Assembly (NCBI GenBank): GCA_902783305.1 | Contig: CACZQU010000132.1 | Span: 1 to 6,780 of the forward strand | DNA length: 6,780 bases | From: an uncultured Lachnospiraceae bacterium | GTDB taxonomy: Bacteria > Bacillota > Clostridia > Lachnospirales > Lachnospiraceae | Reading direction: 5' to 3' | Shown: positions 6,601-6,780 of the stretch, in pieces | How positions within the stretch are numbered: the first letter of the stretch is position 1 | Layout of the letters: each line of letters opens with the position of its first letter | Notes under the pieces: generated by a model | The model's database searches: none | Told to the model about the DNA's origin: nothing | The model's input: the letters and a program-made list of their open reading frames with translations, nothing else | Made by a program: the position numbers and the translations under genes

Positions 6601-6780
6601 CGTCACCATCCCGTTTTCGATTTTTACCGCACCGATTTCGATGATTTTACAGGTCAGGGAAGAAAAGCCGGTGGTTTCTATGTCAAAGACGACAAAGCTC
6701 CCGTCCAGTCTCTGCCCTCCGGGATTTGTCACTATTCCCTTCGTGTCGTCGACAAGGTAAGCCTCCATCCCATAGAGGAC
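3622..6780 (-). CDS. polC: DNA polymerase III PolC-type alpha subunit (5' end beyond window)
   Basis: PolC is the replicative polymerase of Gram-positive bacteria, with built-in 3'-5' proofreading. The frame stays open to the right edge, four codons (VLYG) before the Met at 6768-6766. That Met is internal, since PolC is about 1450 residues and its OB region and first PHP segment are missing here. Numbering from it: the DEDDh exonuclease spans about 23-190, with Asp29/Glu31, Asp112, and His167/Asp172 in HRAVDDAE. The second PHP part follows (about 210-430). Polymerase motifs include GSRGSVGSS (488-496) and a four-Cys zinc site CPKC/CPVC (516-519, 545-548). PDIDLNF carries catalytic Asp574 and Asp576; RTTGQHPGG is at 646-654; Asp699 lies in LKLDILG; FPKAHAAAY is at 873-881. 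A helix-hairpin-helix (IDGLGEKAA, 988-996) comes near the end. The C-terminal QISLF (1042-1046) is a typical beta-clamp binding motif. All expected catalytic residues in view are present, so it should be the functional replicase. Confidence 0.97.
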   Translation of the reverse strand, partial: VLYGMEAYLVDDTKGIVTNPGGQRLDGSFVVFDIETTGFSSLTCKIIEIGAVKIENGMVTDRFSTFVNPEVPIPFRIEQLTSITDAMVMDAPVIADVLPQFLAFCGDSVMVAHNADFDMGFIMENCSRLGIAKDFTYIDTVGMARFLLPTLNRFKLDTVAKAVGVSLGHHHRAVDDAECTAHIFEKFAAMLAEREIYDVDQLNQEGAVSVNTILKLPTYHAIILVKNETGRINLYKLVSQSHLKYYNRRPRVPKSVFEAHREGLIIGSACEAGELYQSLLRNAGEEEIARLVHFYDYLEIQPLGNNRFMIADEKTDMIQSEEDLKEMNRRIVRLGEQFHKPVVATCDVHFMDPKDEIYRRIIMAGNGFPDADNQAPLYLRTTQEMLDEFDYLGSEKAKEVVITNTHLIASMIEKISPIHPDKFPPVIENSDRDLRDICFTKAHEIYGPDLPEMVEKRLERELNSIISNGYAVMYIIAQKLVWKSNEDGYLVGSRGSVGSSLAATMAGITEVNPLPPHYLCPKCHYCDFDSEEVKAFSGMAGCDMPDKECPVCGTKLSKEGFDIPFETFLGFKGNKEPDIDLNFSGEYQANAHRYTEVIFGKGQTFKAGTIGTLAEKTAFGYVKNYFEERGQHKRYCEINRIVAGCTGIRRTTGQHPGGIIVLPRGEEIEKFTPVQHPANDVNSDIITTHFDYHSIDGNLLKLDILGHDDPTMIRMLEDLTGLDAKKVPLDDKKVMSLFADTSALGVKPEDLGGCPLGTLGVPEFGTDFAMQMLIDTKPKYLSDLVRIAGLAHGTDVWLGNAQVLIQNGTCTISTAICTRDDIMIYLISKGLDNSLSFTIMESVRKGKGLRDEWIAAMKEVNVPDWYIWSCKLIKYMFPKAHAAAYVMMAWRIAWFKVYQPLAYYAAFFSIRATSFSYETMCRGRDKLEYFMEEIRKKGDSASKKEQDTLKDMRVVQEMYARGFAFLPLDLYKAKAHRFQIIDGKLMPAIDTIDGLGEKAADAVVEAAAAGRFLSKDDFRERTKVSKTVVDLMADLGLFGEIPESNQISLFEI

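Noticed and set aside
3622..6768. PolC starting at the Met at 6768
   Set aside because: The frame continues upstream (VLYG) to the edge of the window, and PolC proteins have several hundred more N-terminal residues, so this Met is internal.

Overview
The window comes from a low-GC-lineage Gram-positive bacterium, most likely a clostridium of Lachnospiraceae type. The main pointer is PolC, the Gram-positive replicative DNA polymerase with an internal proofreading domain. The genes are moderately GC-rich, and a ComM/YifB-type ATPase and an unusual PurF-like protein fit the same group. The family assignment is inference; no rRNA or other taxonomic marker is present.

All three genes lie on the minus strand, so the biological order runs from right to left. 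(1) Positions 3622-6780 hold the C-terminal ~1050 residues of PolC; its start lies beyond the right edge. (2) A 207-base gap follows. It carries a strong sigma-A-type promoter (TTGACA, 17 bases, TATGAT) and a leader hairpin. (3) Positions 1999-3414 hold a complete 471-residue PurF-like protein, closed by a probable intrinsic terminator just after its stop. (4) A gap of about 845 bases (1085-1930) has no convincing gene. It contains short tandem repeats in an A/T-rich stretch (about 1250-1360), an orphan promoter-like site on the minus strand, and a run of hairpins (1673-1796). (5) Positions 1-1084 hold the first 361 residues of a ComM/YifB-family AAA+ ATPase, cut by the left edge.

The genes do not form an obvious pathway. 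PolC replicates the chromosome and ComM-family proteins are tied to DNA recombination during transformation. The PurF-like gene appears to be transcribed alone, outside a purine operon. It is the most interesting item. Its reading frame and start are unambiguous, yet the N-terminal cysteine that every glutamine-using PurF needs is a glycine, and the glutamine-pocket motifs are also replaced. The phosphoribosyltransferase motifs and a PurF-like set of iron-sulfur cysteines remain. This suggests an ammonia-dependent enzyme, an enzyme that takes its amine from elsewhere, or a regulatory/PRPP-sensing paralogue. No CRISPR array, tRNA, rRNA or intact mobile element was seen.
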